A stretch of DNA of 64,000 bases from Phaeobacter gallaeciensis DSM 26640 (GCF_000511385.1 NC_023137.1:3712654-3776653); one strand, 5' to 3'. Counted from the stretch's first letter, positions 47,128-56,585 are shown. Notes: generated from the letters alone by a model not told the origin. Translations and numbers: made by a program.

Positions 47128-47829
47128 ATGACAGAACGGACCAAGATTGGCTTTCAGGATGTCCGTGATGAGGTGTTGCAACGCATTCAGGACCGGGTCT
47201 GGGCGCAGGGTGATCTGTTGCCAACCGAGCAGGAGCTTGCAGAAGAATTTGGCTGCGCCCGCGCCACGGTAAATCGCGCTCTGCGCGAACTGGCCGACCG
47301 CGGCATCATTGATCGCAAGCGCAAAAGCGGCACACGGGTGGCAGTGTTACCCGTGAAACAAGCCAAACTCGAGATTACTCTGACCCGCCAACTGGTTGAA
47401 GATCGCAACGCCATCTACCGCTATGCGCTGGTGCACCGGGAGGAGATTCCGGCTCCAGGGTGGCTGGCGTCGCAGCTTCAGCTGGCAACGGATACTCCTG
47501 TGCTACATATCCGCGCGATGCACTACGGTGACAATCAGCCATTTCAGTTCGAAGATCGCTGGATCAACATTGCCGCTGTGCCCGGCGTTGCTGAGGCTGA
47601 CTTCAGTACCGTTGGACCTAATGAATGGCTATTGGCCGAGGTGCCGTTTTCGACGGCGGAACTCAGCTTCGGAGCAATTGCTGCTGATGCGGCGCTTGCC
47701 GAATACCTTGCTTGCCCGATTGCGACACCGTTGTTTCAGATGGAACGCACAACGTGGTTTCAGGCGCAGCCGGTGACCTTTGTGAGGATGAGTTTCCATC
47801 CAGGCTATCAGATGCGCAGCCGTTACTGA
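47128..47829 (+). CDS. hutC: Histidine utilisation repressor HutC
   Basis: The 233-residue protein is a GntR/HutC regulator: a winged helix with LLPTEQELAEEFGCARATVN and GIIDRKRKSGTRVA, then a UTRA ligand domain (AMHYGDNQPFQFEDRWINIA, IATPLFQMERTTWFQAQPVT). HutC classically senses urocanate and represses hut genes. The palindrome between hutI and hutF is its probable site. It lies 82 bp after hutF on the same strand. Confidence 0.92.
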   Translation: MTERTKIGFQDVRDEVLQRIQDRVWAQGDLLPTEQELAEEFGCARATVNRALRELADRGIIDRKRKSGTRVAVLPVKQAKLEITLTRQLVEDRNAIYRYALVHREEIPAPGWLASQLQLATDTPVLHIRAMHYGDNQPFQFEDRWINIAAVPGVAEADFSTVGPNEWLLAEVPFSTAELSFGAIAADAALAEYLACPIATPLFQMERTTWFQAQPVTFVRMSFHPGYQMRSRY

Positions 47830-47901
47830 CCGGTCGCTTTGCGGTGTGCGGTCGATTGGCTTGTATTGACCAAACCCCCGTCACAGGGATATGGCGAGCG
47901 C

Positions 47902-48249
47902 ATGGAAAAAAAGAAAATCTCCCGTCAGCAGGTCTACACGCTTGTGGTGCAAATCGGGCGCAAGGAAGGTGATGGCCTTCCCGAAGGGGCCACTGGTGCA
48001 GCCCTGATGATCTACGCTTCCGGCGTTGATGAGGCTGAGGCCGTGCGTGAAACCGTCGCTATCCTGAAGCAGGCCGATACCGCGCCGCTGGATGTCACCG
48101 GCTACGGAACTTTGGCTGACCGTGAGGCCGAGGATCAAGACATCTCGGATGAAGAGCGCGAGCTGATGCAGCGGGCGCTGGACGAGAATTCGGTGATTGT
48201 TGCGCAGATGACGCCGTTCTTTGAGGACGGGCCTGCAACTCTGCACTGA
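47902..48249 (+). CDS. Small acidic protein of unknown function
   Basis: The 115-residue protein is acidic, with a Lys-rich start (MEKKKISRQQVYTLVVQIGR), a Gly/Ala-rich middle (LPEGATGAALMIYASGVDEA) and a helix DEERELMQRALDENSVIVAQ. No signal peptide, membrane segment or Cys is present. I do not recognise a family. The ribosome site before the ATG is weak. It lies 72 bp after hutC but has no evident link to histidine use. Confidence 0.6.
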   Translation: MEKKKISRQQVYTLVVQIGRKEGDGLPEGATGAALMIYASGVDEAEAVRETVAILKQADTAPLDVTGYGTLADREAEDQDISDEERELMQRALDENSVIVAQMTPFFEDGPATLH

Positions 48250-48318
48250 CGGGCGGGCCTTTGGCGTCCCTGATATAGGGCGGCTTTGGAGCAGGCCACC
48301 TTGGTCATGCATGATTGG

Positions 48319-49374
48319 TCAGGGCGCTTTACCAAACCATTTTCGATAGATATCGCCGTATTCCCCGTTTTCGCGCAAAGCCAGCAGGGCGCGGTTGATC
48401 TCTTCCAGGTGCGGTGAGCCGTCCGGCAACAACAGGCCATAGTCTTCTCGCAGGAACACCTGACCGACCGCGCGCCCATGCAGGCGACCGCTATCTTCCA
48501 TATAGTGATCCAGCACGGGGGCATCGAACACCACAACCCGTGTATTGCCGCTTTCAAAATCGCTCAGCAGTGAGGCCAGATCCGAGAACCCGCGGTAGCT
48601 GATATCACGCCGCTCGAGGAAGCGGGCGGCCGTCGACTCTGCGAGGGTGCCGACGTCCTTGTCATAGAGGTCATTGACAGAGTTGATAGATCCGCTGATG
48701 GCCTCCACCGTCATGACCGCAGTGATCTTGGCGACGAAGAGGGACACCACAAACAGTGAGGACACGACAAGAATCACGCCAAAGATCCGCCCGATCGGCG
48801 TGCGCGGAACCCGCTCCTCAAACCCGCCGTTGACGACGAGGTTCAGAGCCCACCAGAACGACGGGAACCAAGCCTCTTTCAGGGGACGGTCGAAGTAAGG
48901 CTGTGCGCGCCGCTCCAGCCCCCACATCAGCATGCCTCCCCCCATCAGCAAGACGACCGCAATCGCGATAGCAATCATCAGATCGGCGGAGAACAGCACG
49001 CGGATCAGCGAGGGTGAACGCACATCAGCCGCCGCTACCATGATCCGTAGACCACTCTCAAAGATGGGGTGGCTGAAATCCATATCGGTTTCGCGCGCTG
49101 CGGTGATAGAGATATTGGCTGCCGCCATATCAACCTCACCCTTGCGCACCATTTCCAGCATTTCGCCAAAGGTATCGGTGCGGACGAGCTGATAGTCCCA
49201 ACCCAACCGGTCGGTCAGGCTGCGCACCAGATCAATGGAGAACCCGGTCTCACGGTCCCCTTCCATCATCGAAAATGGAGGCCGCGTTACGGTGCTGACG
49301 GTCAGGGTCTCGGCAGTCGCCGCCAGGCCCCACAGCAGGTAGATCAGGACAAAAGGAGCAAAAAAGCGGCGCAA
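48319..49374 (-). CDS. Ionotropic-glutamate-receptor-like protein (GluR0 type)
   Basis: The 351-residue frame encodes a signal peptide (RRFFAPFVLIYLLWGLAATA) and a solute-binding lobe. Then come a membrane helix (ADLMIAIAIAVVLLMGGGML), a pore-like loop (SFWWALNLVVNGGFEERVP), another helix (IFGVILVVSSLFVVSLFVA), and the rest of the binding lobe. The Arg in SITAARETDMDFSHP and the Asp in VVVFDAPVLDHY match the amino-acid-binding pair. This is the plan of prokaryotic glutamate receptors. The start is uncertain: TTG at 49374 fits the signal peptide, while a strong ribosome site lies in another frame upstream. The frame stays open to 49440. Confidence 0.7.
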   Translation of the reverse strand: MRRFFAPFVLIYLLWGLAATAETLTVSTVTRPPFSMMEGDRETGFSIDLVRSLTDRLGWDYQLVRTDTFGEMLEMVRKGEVDMAAANISITAARETDMDFSHPIFESGLRIMVAAADVRSPSLIRVLFSADLMIAIAIAVVLLMGGGMLMWGLERRAQPYFDRPLKEAWFPSFWWALNLVVNGGFEERVPRTPIGRIFGVILVVSSLFVVSLFVAKITAVMTVEAISGSINSVNDLYDKDVGTLAESTAARFLERRDISYRGFSDLASLLSDFESGNTRVVVFDAPVLDHYMEDSGRLHGRAVGQVFLREDYGLLLPDGSPHLEEINRALLALRENGEYGDIYRKWFGKAP

Positions 49375-49449
49375 CGGAACGATAGGACCCCATGAGACAT
49401 CATTCGTTTTGTCCTTAGAATGTCCCAAAGCCTCAGGCAAGTGTCGCGG

Positions 49450-50571
49450 TCAGGCGATGCGCCGTTCTGCCAAAACTGCGGCATCAAAGCTGCGCAGCAA
49501 CGGGGCCGGATCCATGGCATGTTCGGGGAGCGTATTGCGATCCAGATGGGACAGCGCGCTGGCCTCATAGGCGCTGCGCTTTCTCCGCAGGCGACCCAAA
49601 TACAGGCTTTCGACGGCCGTGCCCGCTGCAATGAAGCGCTGATGACGTGGCAGTATCAGTTGGGTCAGTTCAATCAACGGGCAAGGGCCGTCAGGCCTGC
49701 CGTACAGCTCAATCGGTGCCGGCGCGGCCACGGCAGTTCCCTGAAGCATCTCCGCTGTCAGGCGCACATCCGGGCGACCAAAGAGGTAATCCACATCTGT
49801 GCCGGAGATCACCAACCGTTGTTGCGGCGCCAGCAAAAGATCCTCTGTCAGCCCAAAGAATGGCGACCGCAGACGCATGGGGGCATCGTGACCAATGGCT
49901 GGGACGCGGCGGTCGATACGATGCAGAACGGGCACGGCATCACCCTCTGGCGTCAGCACCAGATCTCCGCGTTGCAGTAATCCCAGAGATTTCTCTCCCT
50001 CTGGTGTGGCAATCTTGGTCTGCGGGACCAGCCCCGCAAGCGGCGTTACCGGCACAATATCTGAGTTCAGTGAAACGGCCCGCAGCCCGCAGGCCTCTGC
50101 CGTCGCTGGCAACTGCGACAGTAGTGTTTTTGTGTCCCGCACCCGTAATGGTGGAGGCGATGAAATGTCCACGGTCGCGATGTTTCCGCCCGAGCCTGTC
50201 ATCAGCGCCAACCGCCCCCAGCGCAAGAGGCTGTTCCAGGAATAGATCAGCCGCGCTGCATCGCTTTCGTTGCTAAGAGCGGTGTCGGCAATGATCCGGT
50301 GCTCTAATTCGCAGCCCGGCTGGCAAAGGGTCAGGGTTATGCCGCGGCCCAGGTGTCGCCGAAGGCGCAGCAAGAGGGGCCAGCCCTCCGGATCCTTCAT
50401 TGTTCGCTCCAGCAGCAGCAGATCACCGCTTGGGCGTGCCTCATCCAGGGATAAATCCAGACAGAGGCTGCCCTGCGTCATCAGGGCGTCGTCGGGGCAG
50501 CGGCTGTTCTGGGGTGTCGCCAGTGCGATCCCCTTCCGGTCAATACTACGTGCCGCCATCCAACCCATCAT
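49450..50571 (-). CDS. Hint-domain protein lacking the catalytic Cys
   Basis: The 373-residue protein has a first half without a recognised domain and a Hint_2-like region from about residue 185. It reads IATPEGEKSLGLLQRGDLVL, APMRLRSPFFGLTEDLLLAP, QQRLVISGTDVDYLFGRPDV, then a His-containing LILPRHQRFIA. The residue position where the neighbouring Hint protein has Cys is occupied by Gln-Thr (VPQTKIAT), so self-splicing chemistry is unlikely. It overlaps the next gene by 4 bases (ATGA), so the two are co-translated. No signal peptide is seen. Confidence 0.72.
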   Translation of the reverse strand: MMGWMAARSIDRKGIALATPQNSRCPDDALMTQGSLCLDLSLDEARPSGDLLLLERTMKDPEGWPLLLRLRRHLGRGITLTLCQPGCELEHRIIADTALSNESDAARLIYSWNSLLRWGRLALMTGSGGNIATVDISSPPPLRVRDTKTLLSQLPATAEACGLRAVSLNSDIVPVTPLAGLVPQTKIATPEGEKSLGLLQRGDLVLTPEGDAVPVLHRIDRRVPAIGHDAPMRLRSPFFGLTEDLLLAPQQRLVISGTDVDYLFGRPDVRLTAEMLQGTAVAAPAPIELYGRPDGPCPLIELTQLILPRHQRFIAAGTAVESLYLGRLRRKRSAYEASALSHLDRNTLPEHAMDPAPLLRSFDAAVLAERRIA

Positions 50572-52145
50572 ATCAGCACGTCAAGCGTGGCGGACAGCAG
50601 GCGCGCCTCATAGCTGCGCAGGCTGGGGCGGGCTGCCGGGCCGTAGCCCTCGCCGGTGCGGGGGTCGAGGTCCGGGAACAGCGCTTGCAGTTCGTCAAGA
50701 ACGTCTTGGTCGAACTGCCGACTGGTTTGTGGACCAGGCTGGAAGCTCTCGGTCACTAAACCTTCACTGACGACCAGCTGATGATCATCGAACAGCACAT
50801 GGACATAAGTGACCTCCCCACCGGGCTTGCGCGTTATCGACCGGTCGTTGACCAGATCTTTGGCGGCGACCAGCACTTCATGCGCGCCAAACAGCATTTC
50901 GGCCATCCCGTTGCTTAGCAATATGCGGTGCTGTGGCGACACCCAGAGGTCGTCATGCTCACCAAGCGCACCGGCCTTGATTCGGATCGGTGCAAAACGC
51001 CCCTGCGCTTGTACCCGCCGCGAGCCAATCCAGCGCAGGGGTTGCAAGCCATCATCACGGGTCATGACGAGATCACCGGGTTGCAGGACTTCGACGGGGA
51101 CCAGCCCCCGGTCTGTCAGCAGGCGACTGCCGGCCACGAAACAAGGGATGCTGGTTGCCTCCACATAGCCAACATCGCTGTTGGTGCCATTGCTAGCGGT
51201 ATAGGTGAAGGCGAAGTCTTCTACATCGCCATCCCCGATCAAGGTTAATGTGCCATTTGCATTAAGCTGGACCTGCTGACCGGTTCCCAGCGTGATTACA
51301 TCTCCAGCAACAACCGCGGTGCCGTTAATATGTGTGATGGTCAGTGCAGTTGCGGAGTCGTTGGTATCATTGGCCAGTACATTGACCACCCGCGATCCGT
51401 TGGCATCGACGCGGACAGTGTCGGTTTCCGCGATCACCTCGGTCTGCGCGGAGTCGGCAGCGATCAGCAGGTTACTGTCGTAGCTGCCGTCTGACACATC
51501 GGCGATGCCGATCCGTATGGTGTTTTCCACACCGGGATCGACCTGCATGGTCAACGTCATGGTGACGGTCAGACCGTCCATTTCGGTGTTGTAATCGTCG
51601 TTGGCGTTGTCGAGGTAGATGTTGGAATTATTGCTGGAGTTCACATTGCCGGGATCAGCGTCGCCATTGCCGATCTCCAGATTCACCATCTGTCCATTGA
51701 CCCAGACACCGACGAAATCCTGAAATACTGAGTCTTGGTACTCAGGGTACTCCTCAGAGGCAAAGACGAACTGCATCGTCATGACCGACCCATTGGGCAC
51801 AAACGTGACATCCAGATAAGAGGCGTCGAATGTCCGCGTGCCCGCTGCTGTGTTGAACGCCGGATCTCCGTTAGGGCCGTTGCTGGCAGTGGTCTGATTG
51901 CTGGACTGATTGGCCTCACCGGTTGAGTTGGTATAGGCGCTCGCTTGGCCTGTGGACAGGATGATGCCAGTGTCGGAAGGCGTCGCACCGGGCGCGATCG
52001 TATCGCCGTCGGAATAAATCGCCGAGGCGCGTGTATCGCCGGTATAGCTGGCGTTTACCACCTGCACACTATCGCCAAAGATGGTCTCTGCCATCTGCTC
52101 CGCAGTCGCGTTGATGTTATATGTCAGCTCGGATGCTGCAACCAT
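50568..52145 (-). CDS. Choice-of-anchor-L-like plus Hint domain protein
   Basis: This 525-residue protein starts with a choice-of-anchor-L-like region: TGIILSTGQASAYTNSTGEA, then YLDVTFVPNGSVMTMQFVFA and EEYPEYQDSVFQDFVGVWVN. A cadherin-like segment (VVNVLANDTNDSATALTITH) follows, then a Hint_2 domain from about residue 335 with IPCFVAGSRLLTDRGLVPVE, including the Cys nucleophile, and SPQHRILLSNGMAEMLFGAH. It looks like an extracellular adhesin with a self-processing C-terminal module. It has no classical signal peptide, so type I secretion is possible. Confidence 0.75.
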   Translation of the reverse strand: MVAASELTYNINATAEQMAETIFGDSVQVVNASYTGDTRASAIYSDGDTIAPGATPSDTGIILSTGQASAYTNSTGEANQSSNQTTASNGPNGDPAFNTAAGTRTFDASYLDVTFVPNGSVMTMQFVFASEEYPEYQDSVFQDFVGVWVNGQMVNLEIGNGDADPGNVNSSNNSNIYLDNANDDYNTEMDGLTVTMTLTMQVDPGVENTIRIGIADVSDGSYDSNLLIAADSAQTEVIAETDTVRVDANGSRVVNVLANDTNDSATALTITHINGTAVVAGDVITLGTGQQVQLNANGTLTLIGDGDVEDFAFTYTASNGTNSDVGYVEATSIPCFVAGSRLLTDRGLVPVEVLQPGDLVMTRDDGLQPLRWIGSRRVQAQGRFAPIRIKAGALGEHDDLWVSPQHRILLSNGMAEMLFGAHEVLVAAKDLVNDRSITRKPGGEVTYVHVLFDDHQLVVSEGLVTESFQPGPQTSRQFDQDVLDELQALFPDLDPRTGEGYGPAARPSLRSYEARLLSATLDVLI

Positions 52146-52555
52146 TGCTCTGTCTCACCTCTGTACGATGAGGCAGCATATGTGGCAGATCACGACATCA
52201 TACCAGCGGTTGCCGGTCACGCGGCCCTGCCGGGGCTGCGCGATGTTTGATCTGCGCTGTGGCCCCGCTATTACGGTGGATCCCCAGCATGACTACTCTG
52301 CCTCGAGTCGTATGTTAGCTTTTTGTTAACACTTTCACTGGTGTCTTGTCTGGTTGACCAAAGGGTGACGGCGGAACAATGCAGGCCTGCGCGGCATTTG
52401 CGCCACAAGCTGGCGCCTTGCTCCTTAGGTAGACGCGCAGCGGGGGGCTTGTGGGATCAGCCCTGGAGTGGAGGTTTGCACCATGGCCCGAACCGGGGTA
52501 GCCAGTGGTCGCAGATCAGGGCCAGAGACTCGCGGCCCATAATCGGAGGATCCAA
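52146..52555. other. 410-bp intergenic region
   Basis: This separates the divergent Hint-protein gene (minus) and dapE (plus). No frame here has a good start and family features. The last 20 bases hold the dapE ribosome site (TCGGAGGATCC). I see no strong terminator or repeat. Confidence 0.55.
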
Positions 52556-53713
52556 ATGACGCATTCGCCACTCGACCCGCAACAGTTGACCGCTGATCTG
52601 ATCCGCTGTGCGTCTGTCACACCGGAGGAGGGCGGAGCGCTGGTCCTGCTGGACAAGGTGCTGAGTGCGGCTGGTTTTGCCTGTACCCGTGTGGATCGCG
52701 GTGAGGTCAGCAATCTGATCGCCCGTTGGGGTGACAAGGGGCATCCGCGCACCATGGGCTTCAACGGTCATACCGATGTGGTGCCGGTTGGTGACACCGC
52801 CGCCTGGACCGTTGACCCTTTTGGTGCGGAGGAGAAAGATGGCTTTCTCTATGGGCGAGGGGCGACGGACATGAAATCCGGCGTTGCCGCCTTTGTCGCT
52901 GCGGCTATTGATCTGGTCCAGACCACGCCGCCCGATGGGGCTATCATCCTGACCATCACCGGAGATGAAGAAGGTGATGCCATCGATGGCACTACCGCGT
53001 TGCTGGACCACATGGACCGCGAGGGCGAGCAAATGTCGGTCTGTCTGGTGGGAGAGCCGACCTGCCCCAATGAGATGGGGGAGATGATCAAGATCGGGCG
53101 CCGAGGGTCGCTGTCCGCATGGTTCACAGTCACCGGTGTTCAGGGCCATTCGGCCTACCCCCATCGCGCCAAGAACCCGCTCAATGCCATGGTTCGCCTG
53201 ATGGATCGCCTTGCCAGCCACGAGTTGGATCAGGGCACGGATCATTTTGATGCCTCGACCCTTGCGGTGGTGACCATCGATACCGGCAACCCGGCGACCA
53301 ATGTCATCCCGGCGCAGGCGCGGTCCACGGTCAATATCCGCTTCAACGATGCCCATACTGGCGCGGAGCTCAGCGATTGGCTGCGCGCAGAAGCGGCGCG
53401 TGTCGCAAAGGATTTCGATGTTGATATCGGGGTTGAGATCAAAATCTCCGGCGAGAGTTTCATCACCCCGCCGGGGCCGCTGTCCGATCTTGTCAGCGCT
53501 GCAGTCGAGGCCGAGACTGGCCGCAAACCTGAGCTGTCCACCACTGGCGGCACCTCGGACGCGCGGTTTGTCAAAAACCACTGCCCGGTTGTCGAAATCG
53601 GCCTGGTTGGCAAAGCCATGCATCAGGTGGATGAACGGGTGGAGATTGCTCAGATACATCAGCTGAAATCGATCTACGGTCGCATCCTGAGGGACTATTT
53701 TGCCCAAAGCTGA
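52556..53713 (+). CDS. dapE: Succinyl-diaminopimelate desuccinylase
   Basis: The 385-residue protein is an M20 peptidase-family enzyme. Metal ligands appear in [50 protein letters not shown] and [13 protein letters not shown], with a dimerisation domain in the middle and [12 protein letters not shown] at the end. It gives diaminopimelate for lysine and peptidoglycan. A strong ribosome site precedes the ATG. A terminator follows. Confidence 0.96.
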   Translation: MTHSPLDPQQLTADLIRCASVTPEEGGALVLLDKVLSAAGFACTRVDRGEVSNLIARWGDKGHPRTMGFNGHTDVVPVGDTAAWTVDPFGAEEKDGFLYGRGATDMKSGVAAFVAAAIDLVQTTPPDGAIILTITGDEEGDAIDGTTALLDHMDREGEQMSVCLVGEPTCPNEMGEMIKIGRRGSLSAWFTVTGVQGHSAYPHRAKNPLNAMVRLMDRLASHELDQGTDHFDASTLAVVTIDTGNPATNVIPAQARSTVNIRFNDAHTGAELSDWLRAEAARVAKDFDVDIGVEIKISGESFITPPGPLSDLVSAAVEAETGRKPELSTTGGTSDARFVKNHCPVVEIGLVGKAMHQVDERVEIAQIHQLKSIYGRILRDYFAQS

Positions 53714-53740
53714 CCAACACAGGGGCTGACATCTTCACGG

Positions 53741-53775
53741 GCGCGCCTTTGCAATGACGTCTGCGGCGCGCTTTT
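53741..53775 (+). terminator. Terminator after dapE
   Basis: Stem GCGCGCC / GGCGCGC (7 bp) with a 17-base loop is followed by TTTT. It lies 27 bp after the dapE stop and 40 bp before rnr. Confidence 0.7.
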
Positions 53776-53814
53776 CACGATGACCTTGGGGGCTGGGCGT
53801 GGTAGCTCAGGCAT

Positions 53815-56085
53815 ATGACCCGTATTCCTTCCAAGGCCGAGATCCTCGACTGGATCGCAGCCCATCCGACCCATACCTCCAAACGCGACATCGCCAAAGC
53901 TTTCGGCATCAAGGGCTCCGACAGGATCGACTTGAAGCGGATCCTCAAAGAGCTTGAGGCCGAAGGTCATCTGGAGAAGCGCAAGAAGACCTATCGCGAC
54001 CCGGAGCGCCTGCCTCCGGTCAGCGTTCTGCAGATCAAAGCGCCGGATGGCGATGGCGATCTTTTTGCACGGCCGCTGGAATGGCACGGCGAAGGCGTGG
54101 AGCCAATTGTGCTGGTGATGCCGCGTGCATCAGACCCCGCGCTGGGCGAGGGGGATCGCATACTAGCTCGGCTGACCGTGGTTCAGGATGCCGATTACCA
54201 TTATGAGGCGCGGCTGATCCGTCGCATTGGGACCAATCCGCGTCGGGTGATCGGGATCTTCCGCAAGCGGGACGAAGGCGGGCGTATTGTGCCCATCGAC
54301 AAATCGGCCTCCACGGAATGGGCCGTTGCGGAAAACGCCACCCATGGTGCGCGCGATGGTGAGCTGGTGGAGGCGGAACAGGCCGGACCGAAATCGCGCC
54401 TTGGCCTGCCGCGCGCCCGCGTGGTGGAGCGGCTGGGTGATCCATCCGCGCCCAAGGCGGTATCGCTGATTGCGATTCATCAGCATGGTATCCCTGACCA
54501 TTTCCCGGATGAGGTCATCGCCGAGGCTGATGCCGCCAAACCGATGGGTCTGAAGGGACGCGAAGATCTGCGAGATCTGCCGTTGATCACCATCGACCCT
54601 GCGGATGCGCGCGATCATGACGACGCTTGCTATGCTCATGCCGATGACGATCCCAAGAACCCGGGTGGCCATGTCATCTGGGTCGCGATTGCCGATGTCG
54701 CCGCCTATGTGCAGCCGGGGTCAGCGCTGGACCGCGAGGCGCGCAAGCGTGGCAATTCAAGCTATTTCCCGGATCGGGTTGTGCCCATGCTGCCGGACCG
54801 GTTGTCGGGTGATCTTTGCAGCCTGCACGAAGGGGTGCCGCGGGCCTGCGTTGCGGTGCGGATGCAAATCGATGCAGATGGCAACAAGATCGCTCATCGC
54901 TTTGTGCGGGGGTTGATGCGGTCGGCAGCATCGCTGCACTACGCTGAGGTGCAAGAGGCGATGGATGGCGCGCCAACTGATCGCACAGGCCCCTTCCTGG
55001 AGCCTGTGATCAAGCCGCTCTACGCCGCCTATGCCGCATTGGTCAAAGCCCGGGCAGAGCGCCAGCCGCTGGATCTGGACCTGCCGGAACGCAAAATCGT
55101 TCTGGATGAGAAGGGCACAGTCGTTTCGGTGAATTTCCGCGACCGGCTGGACGCGCATAAGCTGATTGAAGAATTCATGGTACTGGCCAATGTGGCAGCC
55201 GCGGAAACCCTGATCAAGAAGCGCACGCCCTTGTTGTTCCGCGTGCATGAGGAACCGGCACCGGAGAAGCTGGAAGCGTTGCGTGAGACCGCTCGCGCCG
55301 CCGGTCTTTCGTTGGCGAAAGGGCAGGTCTTGCAGACCCGCCACCTGAATGCGCTGCTGAATGGTGCCGCCGGGACCGATGATGCGGAGCTGATCAATAT
55401 CTCCACCCTGCGATCCATGCAGCAGGCCTATTATGCGCCGGAGAACTTCGGCCATTTCGGTCTGGCTCTGCGCAATTATGCGCATTTCACCTCACCCATC
55501 CGCCGCTATGCCGACCTGATCGTACACCGTGCCTTGATTGCCGCTCATGGTTGGGGTGATGACGGGTTGGACAATGCCGAGATCGAACGGCTGGAGCAGA
55601 CGGCCACCCATATCTCAGAGACCGAACGCCGGTCTATGATGGCAGAACGGGATACCACAGATCGCTATCTTGCCGCCTATCTTTCGGAACGGGTCGGCAA
55701 TGAGTTCGAAGGCCGTATCAGCGGTATTGCCCGGTTTGGCGCCTTTGTGAAACTGGATGAAACCGGGGCCGATGGTCTGGTGCCAGTGCGCTCTATCGGG
55801 CGGGAGTTTTTCCATTTCGATGCCGAGGCCGGGACCCTGATGGGTGCCGATACCGGCCTGATCATCGCGATTGGCCAGCGGGTGAAGGTGCGTCTGGCAC
55901 AGGCCACTCCGGTGACCGGAGGGCTGGAACTGGAATTGCTGTCGATCGAGGATAAGCCGATGCCAGCGGGCGGCGGTGGCGGGCGGCGCAGCCCGGCGGG
56001 TCGATCCGTGAAACGCAAATCCGCCAAGGCGAAGGCCAAGCGCAGTAAGATCAAGCGTAAGGTGGAGCGCAAACGCCGCAGCTGA
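53815..56085 (+). CDS. rnr: Ribonuclease R
   Basis: The 756-residue exonuclease has an N-terminal winged helix (KRDIAKAFGIKGSDRIDLKR), cold-shock domains, an RNB catalytic domain and a C-terminal S1 domain. RNB shows DLPLITIDPADARDHDDACY with its Asp cluster and FGHFGLALRNYAHFTSPIRR. S1 is at GRISGIARFGAFVKLDETGA, before a Lys/Arg-rich tail. It degrades structured RNA 3' to 5'. The ATG follows dapE by about 100 bp after its terminator. Confidence 0.95.
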   Translation: MTRIPSKAEILDWIAAHPTHTSKRDIAKAFGIKGSDRIDLKRILKELEAEGHLEKRKKTYRDPERLPPVSVLQIKAPDGDGDLFARPLEWHGEGVEPIVLVMPRASDPALGEGDRILARLTVVQDADYHYEARLIRRIGTNPRRVIGIFRKRDEGGRIVPIDKSASTEWAVAENATHGARDGELVEAEQAGPKSRLGLPRARVVERLGDPSAPKAVSLIAIHQHGIPDHFPDEVIAEADAAKPMGLKGREDLRDLPLITIDPADARDHDDACYAHADDDPKNPGGHVIWVAIADVAAYVQPGSALDREARKRGNSSYFPDRVVPMLPDRLSGDLCSLHEGVPRACVAVRMQIDADGNKIAHRFVRGLMRSAASLHYAEVQEAMDGAPTDRTGPFLEPVIKPLYAAYAALVKARAERQPLDLDLPERKIVLDEKGTVVSVNFRDRLDAHKLIEEFMVLANVAAAETLIKKRTPLLFRVHEEPAPEKLEALRETARAAGLSLAKGQVLQTRHLNALLNGAAGTDDAELINISTLRSMQQAYYAPENFGHFGLALRNYAHFTSPIRRYADLIVHRALIAAHGWGDDGLDNAEIERLEQTATHISETERRSMMAERDTTDRYLAAYLSERVGNEFEGRISGIARFGAFVKLDETGADGLVPVRSIGREFFHFDAEAGTLMGADTGLIIAIGQRVKVRLAQATPVTGGLELELLSIEDKPMPAGGGGGRRSPAGRSVKRKSAKAKAKRSKIKRKVERKRRS

Positions 56086-56092
56086 ACAGGCC

Positions 56093-56539
56093 TTAGTTGA
56101 ACCGGTCCGCGTCCCTACGGGCCCGGCCAGCAGTCACCTTGGATTTGCGATAGGTTAAGGCGTGACGGATCAGCCAACCGTGTCGCAGAGGCTCCACCTC
56201 TTCGACACGGTTGAACAGCACGCCACGGGTTCCGTCAAATCTGTCCCAAGCCGGAAAACGACTGGCAAAATTGTCGATCACCCGGCTTTGGCAGTGAACC
56301 AACAATGCAAATCGCGCCTGATTGGACCGGCCCAGACGCAGTGGGGTGCCTAGCCCGGCACGCGCCGCGACATAGGAGGGCTGCCCCCATTTTAGGGTCT
56401 CCGTGACCGGCCCGACATCCGGATCGCTTTCAGCCACATCAAAGATCAGCGTGCGCAATCGCAACAGGCCTTCCCGCGTGCCCGGCGGCGCCTGATCAAA
56501 AACGGTAGAAATTTCAGCGCTAGCAAAGGGGCGGGTCAT
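56093..56539 (-). CDS. DUF1801 domain protein
   Basis: The 148-residue protein matches the YdhG-like DUF1801 pattern: LLRLRTLIFDVAESDPDVGP, VTETLKWGQPSYVAARAG, ALLVHCQSRVIDNFASRF, and YRKSKVTAGRARRDADRF at the end. The function of the family is not known. It diverges from the WYL regulator with a perfect palindrome between them, which suggests that regulator controls both. Confidence 0.8.
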   Translation of the reverse strand: MTRPFASAEISTVFDQAPPGTREGLLRLRTLIFDVAESDPDVGPVTETLKWGQPSYVAARAGLGTPLRLGRSNQARFALLVHCQSRVIDNFASRFPAWDRFDGTRGVLFNRVEEVEPLRHGWLIRHALTYRKSKVTAGRARRDADRFN

Positions 56540-56585
56540 ACCGGTCTGGCTCCTTGGAAGATGAGTTATCCTGTTTTAGCGGTTT

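Noticed and set aside
52457..53707. A 416-residue minus-strand open frame opposite dapE
   Set aside because: dapE has clear metal-binding motifs and a strong ribosome site; the antisense frame has none.
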